The notes under the pieces are model-generated. The model did not search any database. It saw only the letters and a list, made by a program, of their open reading frames with translations, and was not told the origin of the DNA. Of a stretch of 64,000 nt of DNA, positions 61,883-64,000 are shown in pieces. Position 1 is the stretch's first letter. Each line of letters starts with the position of its first letter. Origin of the DNA: Candidatus Paceibacterota bacterium (GTDB lineage Bacteria > Verrucomicrobiota > Verrucomicrobiia > Limisphaerales > UBA8199). The position numbers and the translations under genes were made by a program. Where the stretch lies: the NCBI GenBank assembly GCA_035452965.1, contig DAOTCE010000022.1:20107-84106 (forward strand). Reading direction: 5' to 3'.

Positions 61883-63205
61883 ATGATCGCCGCCCCTCCC
61901 GACGCCACCGACCGCGCGCGCTTTATTCGCGAGCGACTGCCGCCGGCGGGCCTGTTCGCAGATCATGATTGGCGTACCTCTCCAATCCCCTGCTCTCTCG
62001 GCCCCGCCGTGGCGAAGGAGGTGGAATCTCTGGGGCGTGTGCTGCTGCAGTTTTATCGCGCCGTCAATTTGCTCTACCGCAAGAGCGTGGAAGGCCAGCA
62101 ACCCGAGTGGGTAGCCCGCTGGTTGGATCAAGGCAAGCCCGCCGAACTCATCCAACTCCAGCGCGCGCCAGCCCTGAAAAACGAGCTGCCTCGCGTCATT
62201 CGCCCCGACCTGCTCATCACCGAGCACGGACTCAGCGTCACCGAGCTCGACTCTGTCCCCGGCGGCATCGGTCTCACCGGCTGGCTTAATCAAACTTATT
62301 CGCAAATGGGCGCGGAGGTCCTCGGCGGTGCGGACGGGATGTTGCGCGGCTTCGCCAGCATCTTTGGAAATGCACCCGCGGCTCATATTGTCGTGTCTGA
62401 AGAGGCGGCCACCTACCGGCCCGAGATGAACTGGATGGCAAGCCAATTAGGCGCCGACAGATTCAAAGTGCAGGACACAACGTTCAGCGCGTTCGCCGAC
62501 GGCGACGCCGTCTATCGGTTCTTCGAGCTGTTCGATGTCGCGAACGTGCGGAACGCCAAGGCGATCTTCGAGCTGGCCGCGGCCAGGCGAATTCGACTTA
62601 CGCCGCCGCCCAAACCCCTCTTCGAGGAGAAGCTGCTCTTCGCGCTGTTGTGGAACCGAAACCTGCGTGACTTCTGGCGGCAGGAGCTGGGTGAAAGCTT
62701 TTTCTCACGGCTGCTGCGCCTGGTCCCTTACACCTGGACCGTTGACCCCGCTCCCCTCCCCCCGCACGGCGCCATCCCGGAGCTGAACCTCACGGACTGG
62801 CGCCAGCTCAAGGCGCTGTCCCAAAAAGAGCGCGAGCTGATCCTGAAGGTGTCCGGATTCTCAGCCCACGCTTGGGGCGCGCGCGGGGTTTATCTCGGCA
62901 GCGACCTTTCACACGCGGCTTGGTCGGCGGCGGTGGATGAGGCCCTGGCGAACTTCGCGCAGACACCACGGGTCTTGCAGCGATACCACAAACCGGGACT
63001 GGTCGAAGCGCAGTGGTTCGATTTCGAGCGCAACCAGCTAGTGCCCCTGAAGGGGCGCGCCCGCCTTTGTCCCTATTACTTCGTGGCCGGCGACGCGGAC
63101 AAGGCGCGCGCCGAATTGGGAGGCGTATTGGCCACCATCTGCCCCGCCGACAAAAAGATCATCCACGGCATGAAGGACGCGATCTTCGCGCCGTGCTCGC
63201 CATGA
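61883..63205 (+). CDS. Conserved-looking protein of unknown function, ATP-grasp-like?
   Basis: 440 aa, no signal peptide. Noticeable segments are TELDSVPGGIGLTGWLNQTY near 113-132, FEEKLLFALLWNRNLRDFW, VSGFSAHAWGARGVYLGSD and the C-terminal ICPADKKIIHGMKDAIFAPC. The acidic/Gly loop and the late Lys/His/Asp cluster remind me of ATP-grasp or circularly permuted ATP-grasp ligases, but I cannot place the family. The stop overlaps the marC start (ATGA), so it is translated together with marC. Confidence 0.6.
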   Translation: MIAAPPDATDRARFIRERLPPAGLFADHDWRTSPIPCSLGPAVAKEVESLGRVLLQFYRAVNLLYRKSVEGQQPEWVARWLDQGKPAELIQLQRAPALKNELPRVIRPDLLITEHGLSVTELDSVPGGIGLTGWLNQTYSQMGAEVLGGADGMLRGFASIFGNAPAAHIVVSEEAATYRPEMNWMASQLGADRFKVQDTTFSAFADGDAVYRFFELFDVANVRNAKAIFELAAARRIRLTPPPKPLFEEKLLFALLWNRNLRDFWRQELGESFFSRLLRLVPYTWTVDPAPLPPHGAIPELNLTDWRQLKALSQKERELILKVSGFSAHAWGARGVYLGSDLSHAAWSAAVDEALANFAQTPRVLQRYHKPGLVEAQWFDFERNQLVPLKGRARLCPYYFVAGDADKARAELGGVLATICPADKKIIHGMKDAIFAPCSP

Positions 63206-63846
63206 GCCTGCCCGAATACATCTTGCTGGCAGTCAGCTCCCTCTTCGTCATTGTAGATCCGCTCGCGGCGGTGCCGGCCTTTCTCGCAATGACACCCAAC
63301 GACACGCCGGAACAGCGCGTCAAGATGGCGCGCCTGGCCTGCTGTGTGGCGACGGGAGTGCTGCTGGCCTTTGCCATCGCGGGCAAGTGGATCTTCAAGT
63401 TCCTTGGCATCACCATGCCCGCCTTCCAACTCGCCGCGAGCGTTGTGCTGCTGCTGGTGGCGCTTGATATGTTGCGGGCACAGCGCTCGCGCGTCCAGGA
63501 AACCTCGGAGGAGACGGCGGCGGGCGCCGAGAAGACGGACATCGCCATCACGCCGCTCGCAATCCCCATGCTGGCCGGCCCGGGCGCAATATCCACCGCC
63601 ATCCTCCTCCACAACCAGGCGACCACGTTCGGTCAGCGCGTGGCCCTTTACCCATGCATCCTGGCCGTCTGCCTGGCGAGCTACCTGATCCTCCGCATCT
63701 CCGCCCGCAGCGCGCGCTGGCTCAGCCCCATCGCCATGAACATCACCGTGCGTATAATGGGTTTGCTCCTGTCGGCGGTCGCGATTCAGTTCATGCTCAA
63801 CGCGCTCCGGCAGCTCAACCCGGCGTGGTTCCCGCCTGCGGTCTGA
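63202..63846 (+). CDS. MarC-family integral membrane protein
   Basis: 214 aa from ATG 63202, overlapping the preceding stop by 4 nt. Six probable membrane helices; typical motifs IVDPLAAVPAFLAMTP near the start, FKFLGITMPAFQLAASVVLLLVALDML in two halves, and AIPMLAGPGAISTAILL after a cytoplasmic loop. The C-terminus ends in a helix before NALRQLNPAWFPP. The role of MarC/YchE/YhgN proteins is not known despite the antibiotic-related name. Confidence 0.92.
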   Translation: MSLPEYILLAVSSLFVIVDPLAAVPAFLAMTPNDTPEQRVKMARLACCVATGVLLAFAIAGKWIFKFLGITMPAFQLAASVVLLLVALDMLRAQRSRVQETSEETAAGAEKTDIAITPLAIPMLAGPGAISTAILLHNQATTFGQRVALYPCILAVCLASYLILRISARSARWLSPIAMNITVRIMGLLLSAVAIQFMLNALRQLNPAWFPPAV

Positions 63847-63899
63847 CGGCGGTGGGCATTCGTTCGCGTTCAACCCGGAAAGAAACATCACAAAAGCGC

Positions 63900-63927
63900 T
63901 TGCGCCGCGGCAACGCTTGGGCATTAT
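63900..63927 (+). promoter_or_regulatory. Candidate promoter of initiator tRNA
   Basis: TTGCGC at 63900-63905 and CATTAT at 63922-63927 are 16 nt apart, with the tRNA 5' end 18 nt further on. Position and spacing fit a sigma70-type promoter; the match is moderate. Confidence 0.4.
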
Positions 63928-63945
63928 AGGAGTGTTCTTTGGGAT

Positions 63946-64000
<55 letters not shown>

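Overview
The window looks like chromosomal DNA of a high-GC, Gram-negative-type bacterium of the Verrucomicrobiota, most likely the Limisphaerales/Pedosphaera branch. This is inferred from the gene style, not from a search: a tRNA-Thr/tuf/tRNA-Trp/secE-like cluster with an unusual EF-Tu effector loop, many secreted proteins carrying the 'STNL...FYR' C-terminal module and the 'NYQGRLSNPDG' N-terminal module, GDSL, sialidase-like and five-bladed-propeller hydrolases, and a PilT/SppA/Upp/ProA housekeeping core. No rRNA, CRISPR array, phage or intact insertion sequence is visible.

Region by region: 1-1800 is a minus-strand translation cluster (tRNA-Thr, tuf, tRNA-Trp, tRNA-Ser, start of a secE-like gene). 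2.3-6.1 kb holds two secreted proteins. 6.2-14.2 kb (minus strand) is a molybdenum-hydroxylase/YgeW cluster: the large molybdopterin subunit, an FAD+[2Fe-2S] fusion subunit, a small lipoprotein, the knotted carbamoyltransferase YgeW, a fold-type-II PLP enzyme, and directly behind it a gene interrupted by an in-frame amber codon. 14.4-18 kb encodes a FecR-TPR-beta-barrel fusion. 18.1-20.3 kb holds a membrane-anchored protein, a short 11-bp tandem repeat and a decayed transposase.

20.35-36.8 kb is the most distinctive part: three very large secreted paralogues (1751, 1326 and 1515 aa) sharing a C-terminal block (trypsin-fold protease, PEGA-like domain, terminal module) but with different N-terminal display domains (beta-helix plus 12 NHL repeats; InlB-like repeats plus Calx-beta; a different domain plus 12 NHL repeats). 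Two related 'YQGRL' proteins lie between them and a CHASE2-type transmembrane Ser/Thr kinase follows. This is the best candidate for an undescribed system in the window.

39-51.7 kb holds cell-wall, glycan and cofactor genes: a cell-wall amidase, an AHSA1-VOC-VOC fusion, a cupin, a LOG-family protein, two secreted glycan-type propellers, a eukaryotic-type HisA, a NADAR-domain lipoprotein, then hldA-panB-moaC-mog. The last two make molybdenum cofactor, which the hydroxylase cluster needs. 52-64 kb contains a formylglycine-generating-enzyme-like protein, PilT-SLBB-BioF-like-SppA-Upp-aminopeptidase, a GDSL hydrolase, proA, a conserved protein of unknown function, marC and the 5' part of an initiator tRNA-Met.

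Two colinear 141-bp copies of a dispersed element with a perfect 44-52 bp palindromic core (near 51.8 and 60.3 kb), a separate 24-bp-arm inverted repeat (53.4 kb), and 11-bp-period tandem repeats (6.2 and 19.6 kb) show a repeat ecology not explained by the genes.
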